Shown piece after piece: positions 26,565-33,918 of a stretch of 35,127 nucleotides of DNA. A program made the position numbers and the translations under genes. How positions within the stretch are numbered: position 1 is the first letter of the stretch; every line of letters begins with the position of its first letter. The stretch spans positions 1 to 35,127 of the forward strand of contig JAFYWH010000035.1 in assembly GCA_017558175.1 (NCBI GenBank), written 5' to 3'. The stretch comes from Bacteroidaceae bacterium (GTDB lineage Bacteria > Bacteroidota > Bacteroidia > Bacteroidales > Bacteroidaceae). Under the pieces are notes generated by a model. That model worked only from the letters and a program-made list of their open reading frames with translations, did not search any database and was not told the DNA's origin.

Positions 26565-26930
26565 ATGAAAAAACTGGCAGCAAAAGAAGAAGAAATTATG
26601 ACCTTGTTCTGGAAACATGGCGATATGTTCATCCGCGACTTGTTGAAGTACTACGATGAACCGAAACCACATTACAATACCGTGGCTACTCAAGTGAAGT
26701 TCCTGGAAGAAAAGAAATTCCTGGCTCGCCGGCCTATGGGGAACACCAACCAATATTATGCACTCATCAGTGAAAAGCAATACAAAGGCTCCGCCTTAGG
26801 TGCAGTCATCTCGCAATATTTCAACAATTCCTATACCAGTGTAGTCTCGCACTTCATCGAAGAGGAAAACATGAATATTGACGAACTGAAAGAACTGATT
26901 GACCTGATTGAAAGAAACCAGAAAAAATAA
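26565..26930 (+). CDS. BlaI/MecI/CopY-family transcriptional repressor
   Basis: A 121-residue winged-helix repressor. The N-terminal KLAAKEEEIMTLFWKHGDMFIRDLL and the recognition-helix region PHYNTVATQVKFLEEKKFL are the standard BlaI pattern. The C-terminal helical part (about 80-121) would dimerise. It lies 6 nt before the M56 metallopeptidase gene, the classic repressor-sensor pair. In the BlaR1 model, a signal activates the membrane protease, which causes the repressor to be cleaved and the operon to be derepressed. Its likely target is the dyad at 26485-26507. No beta-lactamase gene is linked. Confidence 0.9.
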   Translation: MKKLAAKEEEIMTLFWKHGDMFIRDLLKYYDEPKPHYNTVATQVKFLEEKKFLARRPMGNTNQYYALISEKQYKGSALGAVISQYFNNSYTSVVSHFIEEENMNIDELKELIDLIERNQKK

Positions 26931-26936
26931 CCCGGC

Positions 26937-28463
26937 ATGTCTTACTTCTTAATCTACCTCATCAAGAGCACCGTCTATCTGGGCCTGTTCTATGCCTTCT
27001 TTCTGATAGCGATGCGAAAGACCACCTTCTTCCGCCTCAACCGGTGGATGTTGTTGGTGGGAACCCTCGTGTGCATGCTTTTGCCTTGCCATACCATTAC
27101 GGTGGAAGAGGTAGAAGGCATACAGCTCCCCATGCAAGTGCTCGACGAGATGCTGGTGCTGAAAGCCACCTCCGAAGAGGTTCAACCCATGAGCGAAGCA
27201 ACACTCTCCATTCAGGAAACGGAAACAAATGCTCCCGCTCCCCTATTGCCCTACTTACTGACAACCATCTACGCATTGGGTGCCATTATTTATCTGATTA
27301 TGGTCATCCGCTCGTTTGTCGAAGTATGGAGACTGATAGCCCGCCACCCCAAGCAATGGAAAGACGGATGCTGGCTCATTGTACTTCCAGAGAAAGTACC
27401 TTCATTCAGTTGGAGTAACTACATCATCATCAGCGAAGAAGACTATCGGAACTATCCGCAAGTGCTGGTACACGAACGGATGCACTACCAATGCCGGCAC
27501 TCTTATGACATCCTCTTCATGATCATTGTCCATGCTCTCCATTGGTTCAACCCCATGGTGTGGCTCATCCACACGGAACTGAAACAGCTCCACGAATTCG
27601 AGGCGGACAGAAGCGTCATCAACCAAGGCATCGATGCAACTCAATACCAATTATTATTAGTAAAGAAAGCAGTTGGCAAAAAGCTCTACACCATCGCCAA
27701 CGGCTTTAACCACACCCAACTTCAAAAACGTATCACTATGATGATTCAAGAAAAATCAAGCGGATGGGAACGGTTGAAATGGCTAGCCGTAGTTCCCATT
27801 GTGGCAGGGGCTGTGCTCCTTTTCACGGAAGTGAAAGAAAAACAAGTGGAATCCCTTGAGTCCTACAAGGAGTATTTCAAGTCTGAAATCAAGAAATATG
27901 ACTTCTCTAAAGTGAGAAACGGCAATGTCCACGCCTTCACCATGGACAACGACAACAAGGCATGCTTCAAGGACAAGCACATCCATTCTCCCAAAGAAGT
28001 CAAAGCTGCCTTGGCCGATGTGCTGGACATGATTGGAAGAAGCACCGAAAAGGAGATGCATTGCATCGGATTTTCCTACGAAGCCCAAACGGACCAGGCC
28101 CTGGCAAGTTCGTACCTGAACGAAATCAAAGAAGCTTACAAGGAGAAGAAGCTTGCTCCGTTGGTATTCATCAACGAACCTTCCTATGCCCATGCAGAAG
28201 AGAAGGGCGTGAAGCGATATAATGGCATCGAAATCTCCTTGGACGACCAACAAACGCCTCCACTGAAGAATTTCACCCTCCAAGAATTAAGCGATGCCGT
28301 AAAACAAAGGCTACACACGCTGAACCAGGACGAATATGTACGCATCGGTTTCCGTGCCACCAAAAACCAGAGAATGGAGAACGTGAACGAGGTACGTCGC
28401 CTGTTGAGAGACCTATACAAGCCTCAGCAAGTGATTTTCAGACAAACAGTATTGAATGATTAA
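26937..28463 (+). CDS. BlaR1-like M56-family membrane metallopeptidase
   Basis: A 508-residue sensor-protease with hydrophobic segments near residues 4-24, 35-53, 100-122 and 277-293. The zinc site is H179-E-R-M-H183 with Glu222 in the HEFEADRSV motif. The expected job is sensing an envelope signal and inactivating the BlaI-like repressor encoded upstream. The C-terminal 210 residues are periplasmic in prediction and do not look like the penicillin-binding domain of true BlaR1. Instead they contain two related segments (about 348-413 and 444-504), each with a leading helix, a central IGF strand, an NE(I/V)(K/R) helix and a final V-F strand. The sensed ligand is therefore unknown. Confidence 0.87.
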   Translation: MSYFLIYLIKSTVYLGLFYAFFLIAMRKTTFFRLNRWMLLVGTLVCMLLPCHTITVEEVEGIQLPMQVLDEMLVLKATSEEVQPMSEATLSIQETETNAPAPLLPYLLTTIYALGAIIYLIMVIRSFVEVWRLIARHPKQWKDGCWLIVLPEKVPSFSWSNYIIISEEDYRNYPQVLVHERMHYQCRHSYDILFMIIVHALHWFNPMVWLIHTELKQLHEFEADRSVINQGIDATQYQLLLVKKAVGKKLYTIANGFNHTQLQKRITMMIQEKSSGWERLKWLAVVPIVAGAVLLFTEVKEKQVESLESYKEYFKSEIKKYDFSKVRNGNVHAFTMDNDNKACFKDKHIHSPKEVKAALADVLDMIGRSTEKEMHCIGFSYEAQTDQALASSYLNEIKEAYKEKKLAPLVFINEPSYAHAEEKGVKRYNGIEISLDDQQTPPLKNFTLQELSDAVKQRLHTLNQDEYVRIGFRATKNQRMENVNEVRRLLRDLYKPQQVIFRQTVLND

Positions 28464-28477
28464 ATAGGAAAGGAGCA

Positions 28478-29677
28478 ATGATGAAAACGAAAATATTCAT
28501 GACATGGATAGCTTTCCTTTTAGGAAGCCTTACAACCATCAACGCCCAGCAACGCATCGTCGTCATCGGCGAAGTTAAGAATATCCCAGAAGGAACGGTA
28601 TTCAACCTGGAGGAAACAGACGGAACAGGTGCTACGCGACGATTCCATAAAGACGATTCGGAAGACAATGGAAAAGTCATCAACGGCCGATTCACTCTGA
28701 GTTTCCAATACGGCAATCCTGCCAGCCGACATTTTGCCTTGTACTCCACTTCACCCGGCTTTCATAGTTGGGTTAAACTCGAATTCTGGGCAGAACAAGG
28801 AGATACCATCTATATGAAAGGAAATGGTAAAATATTAGGCAATTGGGAAGTACAAACCAAAGCTCCCGAACAGAAGGAATGGGACTTCATCCGAAAGGCC
28901 ACGGCCAAGGAATGTGAAGCCTACCAACAAGCATGGCTGGACTATGAAGCCTATCGGCAATACCGCAGAGATACGGAAATGAGCGAAGCCGAATGGGATA
29001 GAACCAAAGTCATATTGGCAAAAAAAGATACTTTGAAGGAAAAGAATCATGTTCTTTGGCTCAAGAGCCAGCTGATAGCCATGAAAGAACTTCCTGTGAC
29101 TGACTACTGGATGGACCAATTGAGCACCATCATTTATTTGGCATCACTCAGAAGAGAACTCTTGGAAGAGCCTATCAAGGAACTATATCTGCTGAAATCC
29201 GACAAGATTGACCGGAAACCGGACGGAAAGAGTGTAAGAGAATGGGTATACCCCTACCCCAAGGCCGAATTGGGAAAACCCTGCGTGGATAGCGACTTGT
29301 TCGACGTAAACGGAAAGAAGCACCATCTTGCGGACTTCCGCGGAAAATATGTCTTGCTGGACTTCTGGGCCAACTATTGTGGAGCATGCATCAGTGCATT
29401 CCCCAAAATCGGGAAAATACAGCAACAATATGCCGACCAACTGACCATTATCAGCATCAGTGTGGACAAGATAGATACTTGGAAAAAGTCACCTTATCAA
29501 AAGGAAATCACTTGGCACAGCCTGAACGATGGCGGAGGCTTGTGGGGTGGAATAGCCGGTAGTTATAACATCAAAGCCATGCCTACCTACATCTTGATAG
29601 CACCAGACGGCACCTATCATGCCCGTTTGACCAGTGCAGACATTTATAATGGGAAACTGGATGAATACTTGAAATAA
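28478..29677 (+). CDS. Secreted TlpA-like thioredoxin-fold protein with DUF4369-like N-terminus
   Basis: A 399-residue periplasmic redox protein. A signal peptide (IFMTWIAFLLGSLTTINAQ) is followed by a DUF4369-like beta domain (about 25-130), a helical linker (130-255) and a C-terminal TlpA/ResA-like thioredoxin domain. The active site is C301-G-A-C304 in LLDFWANYCGACISAF, with the cis-proline in KAMPTYIL. It would reduce or oxidise thiols in the periplasm. It is the third gene of the BlaI/BlaR1 operon, 14 nt downstream. An unusually good Shine-Dalgarno for this phylum (AAAGGAG at 28469-28475) favours the ATG at 28481, three bases after the one used here. Confidence 0.85.
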   Translation: MMKTKIFMTWIAFLLGSLTTINAQQRIVVIGEVKNIPEGTVFNLEETDGTGATRRFHKDDSEDNGKVINGRFTLSFQYGNPASRHFALYSTSPGFHSWVKLEFWAEQGDTIYMKGNGKILGNWEVQTKAPEQKEWDFIRKATAKECEAYQQAWLDYEAYRQYRRDTEMSEAEWDRTKVILAKKDTLKEKNHVLWLKSQLIAMKELPVTDYWMDQLSTIIYLASLRRELLEEPIKELYLLKSDKIDRKPDGKSVREWVYPYPKAELGKPCVDSDLFDVNGKKHHLADFRGKYVLLDFWANYCGACISAFPKIGKIQQQYADQLTIISISVDKIDTWKKSPYQKEITWHSLNDGGGLWGGIAGSYNIKAMPTYILIAPDGTYHARLTSADIYNGKLDEYLK

Positions 29678-29689
29678 AATCGTCAGGCC

Positions 29690-29753
29690 AAAACGCCTAA
29701 GCATTTGAAGTAAAACGCCTAAGCGTTTTGGTTGAAACGCCAAGGCGTTTTTT
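29690..29753. repeat. Triple palindromic repeat, family AAACGC-N4-GCGTTT, cluster 2
   Basis: Copies: AAAACGCCTAAGCATTT (29690-29706), AAAACGCCTAAGCGTTTT (29712-29729) and AAACGCCAAGGCGTTTTTT (29735-29753), at a 22-23 bp period. The middle copy is identical to the 2486-2503 copy. The last is a hairpin with six Ts, so the cluster can end the BlaI/BlaR1/TlpA transcript; it starts 13 nt after the TlpA-like stop. It opens the 423-bp gene-free stretch 29678-30100, which otherwise holds the palindrome at 29809-30004. Confidence 0.78.
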
Positions 29754-29808
29754 ATTTTCGCCTCCGCGTCTTCCAAACCATTGCAAAAAAAATAAAAGGT
29801 TTGTTTTT

Positions 29809-30004
29809 CGTCGTCATGGTTGTCAGCATATATCAAAAACACTGACAATCAACAAGTTCCTATGACAACCAGAGCTAAAAATGGTTGTCATGGTTGTCAG
29901 AAAAAAGAGGGTATGACAACCATGACGACGGGATTTTGCGTTGGTTGTCATAGGAACTTATTGTATATAAAGCAGTTAACATACCACTGACAACCATGAC
30001 AAGC
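29809..30004. repeat. 196-bp imperfect palindrome built from GGTTGTCA copies
   Basis: Seven exact copies of GGTTGTCA or its complement start at 29818, 29863, 29883, 29892, 29914, 29943 and 29988, with one-mismatch copies at 29843 and 29997. The segment is symmetric about 29906.5. Block 29809-29826 pairs with 29987-30004 (15/18), 29854-29870 with 29943-29959 (17/17) and 29883-29899 with 29914-29930 (15/17). Two alternative perfect pairings cross these: 29809-29825 with 29914-29930, and 29885-29900 with 29987-30002. No gene is seen inside. It could be a large hairpin RNA, a cruciform, or an array of protein-binding sites. Confidence 0.85.
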
Positions 30005-30100
30005 ATTTTCACACCTTTATAAATATTGTCTTTCCAAGCGGTAATGATTAGTAAGCTCGCCCAAAATGACAGGATATGTTTGGCTTCTTAATTTCACTTT

Positions 30101-31114
30101 TTAGACAATTCCCTCCAAATCCAAGTAACCGAATTGAATGTCATCATCTGCATGAAGAATTAACCGATGATTATCCTCATCATAACAGAAATTAAGAATA
30201 TGATAGCCTATGTCCAAAGTCTTCAAATAATTCCCGTTGGTATCATAAACTAACATCTGGGTAGGATATCTATCCGGTGAATCATTATGTACACCAGCGT
30301 ATAAAGCATAAATTTTATCTCCACCTATGCATACGTCCATATTATAATGCATCTTATCAGTCTTGTTATCCTCCCAGTTTGGACCATATACATTGCATTT
30401 CAAAGTCCCATCCAAATTACAGATGGTCATGACATCAAAAAAACGACTGCACATCACATATATGCCTTGTTTTTCTGAAGCATCGAAATGAGTAGAATGT
30501 GTATTGATGGCTTGGGTGGATTGAGTCGGATGAATATATCCTTTCTTGAATTCTCCTGTAATCATATTCCACCGGCCACAGCTTTCTATGGCTCCTCCAT
30601 TCTCCGCAAAACTCAACTGTTTGGCTATGGAAAAAGTATCAGTAATATAATAACAGCCCGAAGGATAAGCTTTTTTGGTAATTCTCATCTTCGTTGTAAA
30701 ATTGTAATCATCCATCGACAAAAGGCTATCCAAATTGTAAGACAACAACTGAAGTTTTCCTTGATCCACAACATAGAAATTATTTTTCTTTTCATCAAGG
30801 AATATATTGCCTATATTGGCTATCTCATCAGGTCCTTGTCCGGTTGTTCCTGTACTTTTCACGTGTTCGAACGTGTTCTTTTTGAATACATGAATCAAAT
30901 AATCATAACCTTTCCAGTCTTTTATAATCAAGTGGTCATTTAATAATTGCACATCACTATATGTACTTATAAATGGTTCTTCAGTTAGTACCTCAACAAC
31001 TTTATCACGCACCTTTATAACATTGTCACGTGACTTCACATGAATGTCCGTAGAATTACTATAACCACATCCAACCAATAGAAAAACCAGTAAACTTAAA
31101 TATGAGGTTTTCAT
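30101..31114 (-). CDS. BF3164-type six-bladed propeller lipoprotein
   Basis: A 337-residue lipoprotein. The signal sequence MKTSYLSLLVFLLVGC ends in a lipobox (LVGC), so Cys16 would be lipidated and the mature protein anchored in the inner or outer membrane. The rest is beta-rich with recurring propeller-like strands, and the STGTTGQGPDEI motif near residue 90 is typical of the BF3164/TolB-like six-bladed family of Bacteroidales. Function of the family is unknown to me. It is a single gene with its own promoter. It is visibly more AT-rich than its neighbours and lies between two clusters of TGACAA-containing repeats, which suggests an accessory or inserted gene. Confidence 0.78.
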   Translation of the reverse strand: MKTSYLSLLVFLLVGCGYSNSTDIHVKSRDNVIKVRDKVVEVLTEEPFISTYSDVQLLNDHLIIKDWKGYDYLIHVFKKNTFEHVKSTGTTGQGPDEIANIGNIFLDEKKNNFYVVDQGKLQLLSYNLDSLLSMDDYNFTTKMRITKKAYPSGCYYITDTFSIAKQLSFAENGGAIESCGRWNMITGEFKKGYIHPTQSTQAINTHSTHFDASEKQGIYVMCSRFFDVMTICNLDGTLKCNVYGPNWEDNKTDKMHYNMDVCIGGDKIYALYAGVHNDSPDRYPTQMLVYDTNGNYLKTLDIGYHILNFCYDEDNHRLILHADDDIQFGYLDLEGIV

Positions 31115-31143
31115 AAATAAAAGGGATTTTTACGTTTTAAAAG

Positions 31144-31174
31144 TAAAGGTAAAGAGTTTTTCCTTTTCATCAAA
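31144..31174 (-). promoter_or_regulatory. Promoter of the BF3164-type lipoprotein gene
   Basis: On the minus strand TTTG (31171-31174), a 19-nt spacer and TACCTTTA (31144-31151) give a near-consensus Bacteroides promoter, 29 nt before the ATG at 31114. Confidence 0.55.
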
Positions 31175-31301
31175 ACAATTTTTCAAATTTGTCTAAACGA
31201 TGCGTGGCTTTTCCGGATGACACTTTCGAAATCCGAGAAGGCATCAATCGAGTAAGAGCTTTTAAAGGAGTATTGGGAAAATTGTTTGCCATAAGACAGC
31301 A

Positions 31302-31455
31302 TGACAAGCAATGACAAGCCTTTTTGCCTCCACGTGTCATAAGAATCTTCTCAATATCAATTTGTTCAGTATAGGCTGACAAGTATGACAAGATATTTCG
31401 CACTTTAGAAGGTTAAATGACAAACAAAAAAAGGTGGCCAAAACACTTGACAAAG
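31302..31455. repeat. TGACAAG-type direct repeats upstream of the VapE-like gene
   Basis: TGACAAG occurs in the same orientation at 31302, 31312, 31377 and 31386, in two pairs spaced 10 and 9 bp. TGACAAA follows at 31418 and 31448. All share the TGACAA core of the octamer in the palindrome at 29809-30004. The last copy overlaps the -33 box of the VapE-like gene. This is the main content of the 406-bp stretch 31115-31520 between the divergent genes, along with their two promoters. Confidence 0.65.
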
Positions 31456-31477
31456 GGGTTTAAATTTCGTATATTTG
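31447..31477 (+). promoter_or_regulatory. Promoter of the VapE-like gene
   Basis: TTGA (31447-31450), a 19-nt spacer and TATATTTG (31470-31477, exact TAnnTTTG). The -33 box is part of a TTGACAAA repeat unit, so a protein binding the repeats could control the gene. The leader would be about 36 nt. Confidence 0.6.
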
Positions 31478-31520
31478 TATTATGGACATGAGCCATAATT
31501 AACAACTAACTAAACCTTTT

Positions 31521-32705
31521 ATGAATAACACAACCACTGTGGGTGCCAACCCAAAGTTGGAAGATCTTCAAAACTTCCTTTCTGAGAACTTCGATTTCCG
31601 TTACAATGTCTTGACTGACATGCCAGAGTGCAAACCGAAGAACACGACCACCTATCGGATGATAGACAAACGACTGATGAACAGCCTTAGCTTCAAGGCC
31701 ATGATGCAAGGCATCGATTGCAAGGATGCCGATGTAAAACGATTCATTTTCTCCGACCAGATTGCCACTCACCATCCGTTTAAGGACTACATGGCAAGCC
31801 TGCCCGAATGGGACGGAACCGACCGTGTGACTATGTTAGGTGCCCGAGTTTCGGGTAAGTCGATATGGCTCAACGGCTTCCACCGATGGATGTTGGGCAT
31901 GGTGGCGCAATGGTTGGGCTATCCGGCTCGTTGTGCCAATGCCGTAGCACCTATCTTGATAAGTGCGGAGCAAGGGATGTGTAAATCGACTTTCTGTTCC
32001 ATCCTCTTGCCGGAGGAGCTTCGAGCTTACTACACGGACAAGTTCGCCATCACATCGACCAGCGGATGCGAACAGAAGATTTCTACCTTCGGATTGATCA
32101 ACATGGATGAGTTCGACCAATACACCGAGCGTATGATGACCATCCTGAAGAACCTGATGCAGATGAAGAAGGTGAACTACCGAAAATGCTTCAAGGCGTA
32201 CTTCAGCGACTTGCCAAGAATTGCTTCCTTCATTGGTACAAGCAATGAAAAAGCTTTGTTGACTGACGAGACAGGAAGCCGTCGTTTCCTATGCATCGAA
32301 GTGGAAAAACCGATTGATTGTTCGGCCATCGATTATGCCCAAGTCTATGCCCAACTTAAGTTTGAATTGGAATCGGGCAAGCGTTATTGGCTCTCGAAAG
32401 AAGAGGAACAGGAAATCCAGCGCCACAATCGTGCTTATTATCGCCATTCGCCGGAAGAAGAAGCTTTCTATAAGGTATTTGCCTTGCCAAAAGAGGAAGA
32501 ACCTTACTTGGAGCTGACTGCTACGGACATCTTCAACCAGTTGCAGAAACGATTTCCGGTATTGTTCCGTGGTGTCAATCCCAAGCACTTCGGCAAGATG
32601 ATGACCAAAGTGGGAGCCAAGAAAATACATACCATGTATGGAAGTGTATATAGAGTAACCAAAGTGAGTACAAGCAAAACTGCATCACAACCAACTGCTG
32701 CTTAA
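31521..32705 (+). CDS. VapE/VirE-type P-loop ATPase (DUF3874-like)
   Basis: A 394-residue protein of the virulence-associated E family, helicase-like ATPases found in phages, satellites and Bacteroidales accessory loci. An N-terminal DNA-replication-like region (FDFRYNVLTDMPE...) leads to a P-loop, E150-QGMCKST157, in which a Cys stands where the usual Gly precedes Lys. The Walker B is LINMDEF with D196-E197. The FIGTSNEKALLTDETGSRRFLCIEV segment is a family hallmark (arginine-finger/sensor region). It is stand-alone, without the VirE_N or primase partner that many relatives carry. It ends at a strong terminator. Function here is unknown; a replicative role for a mobile element is the obvious idea. 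Confidence 0.82.
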   Translation: MNNTTTVGANPKLEDLQNFLSENFDFRYNVLTDMPECKPKNTTTYRMIDKRLMNSLSFKAMMQGIDCKDADVKRFIFSDQIATHHPFKDYMASLPEWDGTDRVTMLGARVSGKSIWLNGFHRWMLGMVAQWLGYPARCANAVAPILISAEQGMCKSTFCSILLPEELRAYYTDKFAITSTSGCEQKISTFGLINMDEFDQYTERMMTILKNLMQMKKVNYRKCFKAYFSDLPRIASFIGTSNEKALLTDETGSRRFLCIEVEKPIDCSAIDYAQVYAQLKFELESGKRYWLSKEEEQEIQRHNRAYYRHSPEEEAFYKVFALPKEEEPYLELTATDIFNQLQKRFPVLFRGVNPKHFGKMMTKVGAKKIHTMYGSVYRVTKVSTSKTASQPTAA

Positions 32706-32709
32706 AACG

Positions 32710-32740
32710 AAAAGAGGAGTGATTTTGTCACTCCTCTTTT
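32710..32740 (+). terminator. Terminator after the VapE-like gene
   Basis: Perfect 13-bp stem AAAAGAGGAGTGA (32710-32722) / TCACTCCTCTTTT (32728-32740) with a 5-nt loop, starting 4 nt after the stop codon. The A- and T-runs make it potentially bidirectional. Confidence 0.9.
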
Positions 32741-32838
32741 GCTATATCTACCGTATTGTTTTCCTTTTCCAGTTTCTTTGTCGGAATAGTTGCACCAAAA
32801 GATTATAGCGAGGCGAAAATTTTGAAAAAAAGAATCAC

Positions 32839-32846
32839 TAATTTTG
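32839..32846 (+). promoter_or_regulatory. -7 box upstream of the DUF4252/sigma operon
   Basis: TAATTTTG matches TAnnTTTG exactly, 81 nt before the first DUF4252 ATG. The only TTTG upstream (32821) is 14 nt away, too close for the usual spacing, so the main promoter may instead be read by the operon's own ECF sigma factor. Confidence 0.35.
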
Positions 32847-32927
32847 TAACAACTTTCAAGAAATCCCGTCTATGTTATTGAAAGCGCTTCACAGAAAACA
32901 AGTAAATAACAGAAAAACAAAAAGAAC

Positions 32928-33416
32928 ATGAAAAGATTGATTTTTACAATGATCATAATATGTGCCTGCCAGATGAGTTTTGCTCAAAACATGGACGCAG
33001 TTTATAATGAATTCAAGGATGTGAAGGGGGTAGAAAGTGTTAGCGTTTCACCTCTCCTGATGAAGTTTGCACGCCTGTTTATGGACAACGACGAAAGAAA
33101 CAATCCGCTAGTCAAAGGAACCCACTCGGTGAAGGTTCTCGATTTGGAAGACTGTACGAAAGACATCAAGAAACAGTTTACCCAAAAAGTGAGCCAATTG
33201 GAACACAACGGCTATGAAACCTGGATGCAAGTAAAAGAAGATGGCGAAAACGTAAAGATTATTGCAAAGATGGAAGACCAGATGATTCGTGAGTTATTGG
33301 TACTGACCACAGGCAATGACGATTGTGCTCTCGTCTTGATAAAAGGGAAAATAAAGCAGGAAGACATTCAAGCCATCATTGATGACGATAAAATAATGAT
33401 TGATGGACGCAAGTGA
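32928..33416 (+). CDS. Secreted DUF4252 protein, first copy
   Basis: A 162-residue exported protein. The signal peptide MKRLIFTMIIICACQMSFAQ is followed by a small alpha/beta domain of the DUF4252 family: YNEFKDVKGVESVSVSPLLMKFARLF, then a central region with LEDCTKDIKKQF, and ending in a regulatory-like IKGKIKQEDIQAIID. The family has no known activity. It is the first gene of an ECF sigma operon that contains a second DUF4252 gene, and its stop lies 14 nt inside the sigma factor frame. It could be an envelope protein whose state is reported to, or controlled by, the sigma/anti-sigma pair. Confidence 0.82.
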   Translation: MKRLIFTMIIICACQMSFAQNMDAVYNEFKDVKGVESVSVSPLLMKFARLFMDNDERNNPLVKGTHSVKVLDLEDCTKDIKKQFTQKVSQLEHNGYETWMQVKEDGENVKIIAKMEDQMIRELLVLTTGNDDCALVLIKGKIKQEDIQAIIDDDKIMIDGRK

Positions 33417-33918
33417 CTTTAAAAGAAAGTTCCTGCCCTACCACCAGAAGCTCTATCGGGTAGCTTTCCGGTTGCTGGGAAATACCCAAGATGCAGAAGA
33501 CATGGTGCAGGAAACTTATCTGAAACTATGGAAAAAGCGGGAGGAACTTCCACCAGACATTGAATGCATGGAAGCATACTGCATAACCCTTATCAAGAAC
33601 CTTTGCTTCGACTCGCTAAGAAGTGTCCGTTTGGAAGAAGATAATCGGACACCCGAGGAACTGAACATCACGGAAGAAAACAACCCGATGCGTGAAGCGG
33701 AACTGAAGGATGAGGTCAATCAGGTGAAGCGAATTATCCGTGCCCTCCCCAAACAGCAACAACAAATCGTCGTGATGCGCGACGTAAACGACTGCTCTTA
33801 CGAGGAGATAGAACAAGCCACCGGCCTTTCGTCCGTCAACATCAGGGTACTGCTGAGCCGGACAAGAAAAAAGATACGTGAACAATTTAACATCATCAGG
33901 AACTATGAACATCGATAA
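33403..33918 (+). CDS. ECF-type RNA polymerase sigma factor
   Basis: A 171-residue sigma-70-family factor with only regions 2 and 4. Region 2 covers about residues 12-75, with the core-binding AEDMVQETYLKLWKK and the -10-recognition helix after it. Region 4 (about 108-165) contains the helix-turn-helix CSYEEIEQATGLSSVNIRVLLSRTRKKI. The start is the ATG at 33403; the in-frame TTG at 33400 is less likely. It overlaps the preceding DUF4252 gene by 14 nt and the following gene by exactly 14 nt. It probably drives its own operon and other envelope genes and is held inactive by the next protein. Confidence 0.93.
   Translation: MDASDFKRKFLPYHQKLYRVAFRLLGNTQDAEDMVQETYLKLWKKREELPPDIECMEAYCITLIKNLCFDSLRSVRLEEDNRTPEELNITEENNPMREAELKDEVNQVKRIIRALPKQQQQIVVMRDVNDCSYEEIEQATGLSSVNIRVLLSRTRKKIREQFNIIRNYEHR

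Noticed and set aside
26565..28463. Beta-lactam resistance regulator
   Set aside because: BlaI and M56 motifs are present but there is no beta-lactamase or PBP gene nearby and no penicillin-binding sensor domain, so the name would mislead.
29809..30004. CRISPR array
   Set aside because: Repeats are 8-17 bp, in both orientations, with unequal spacing, and no cas genes are near.
31170..31403. 77-codon minus-strand ORF between the lipoprotein and VapE-like genes
   Set aside because: It is made mostly of the TGACAAG repeats read in reverse (CHCLSCCL), its 3' end overlaps the lipoprotein promoter and there is no terminator; probably non-coding.
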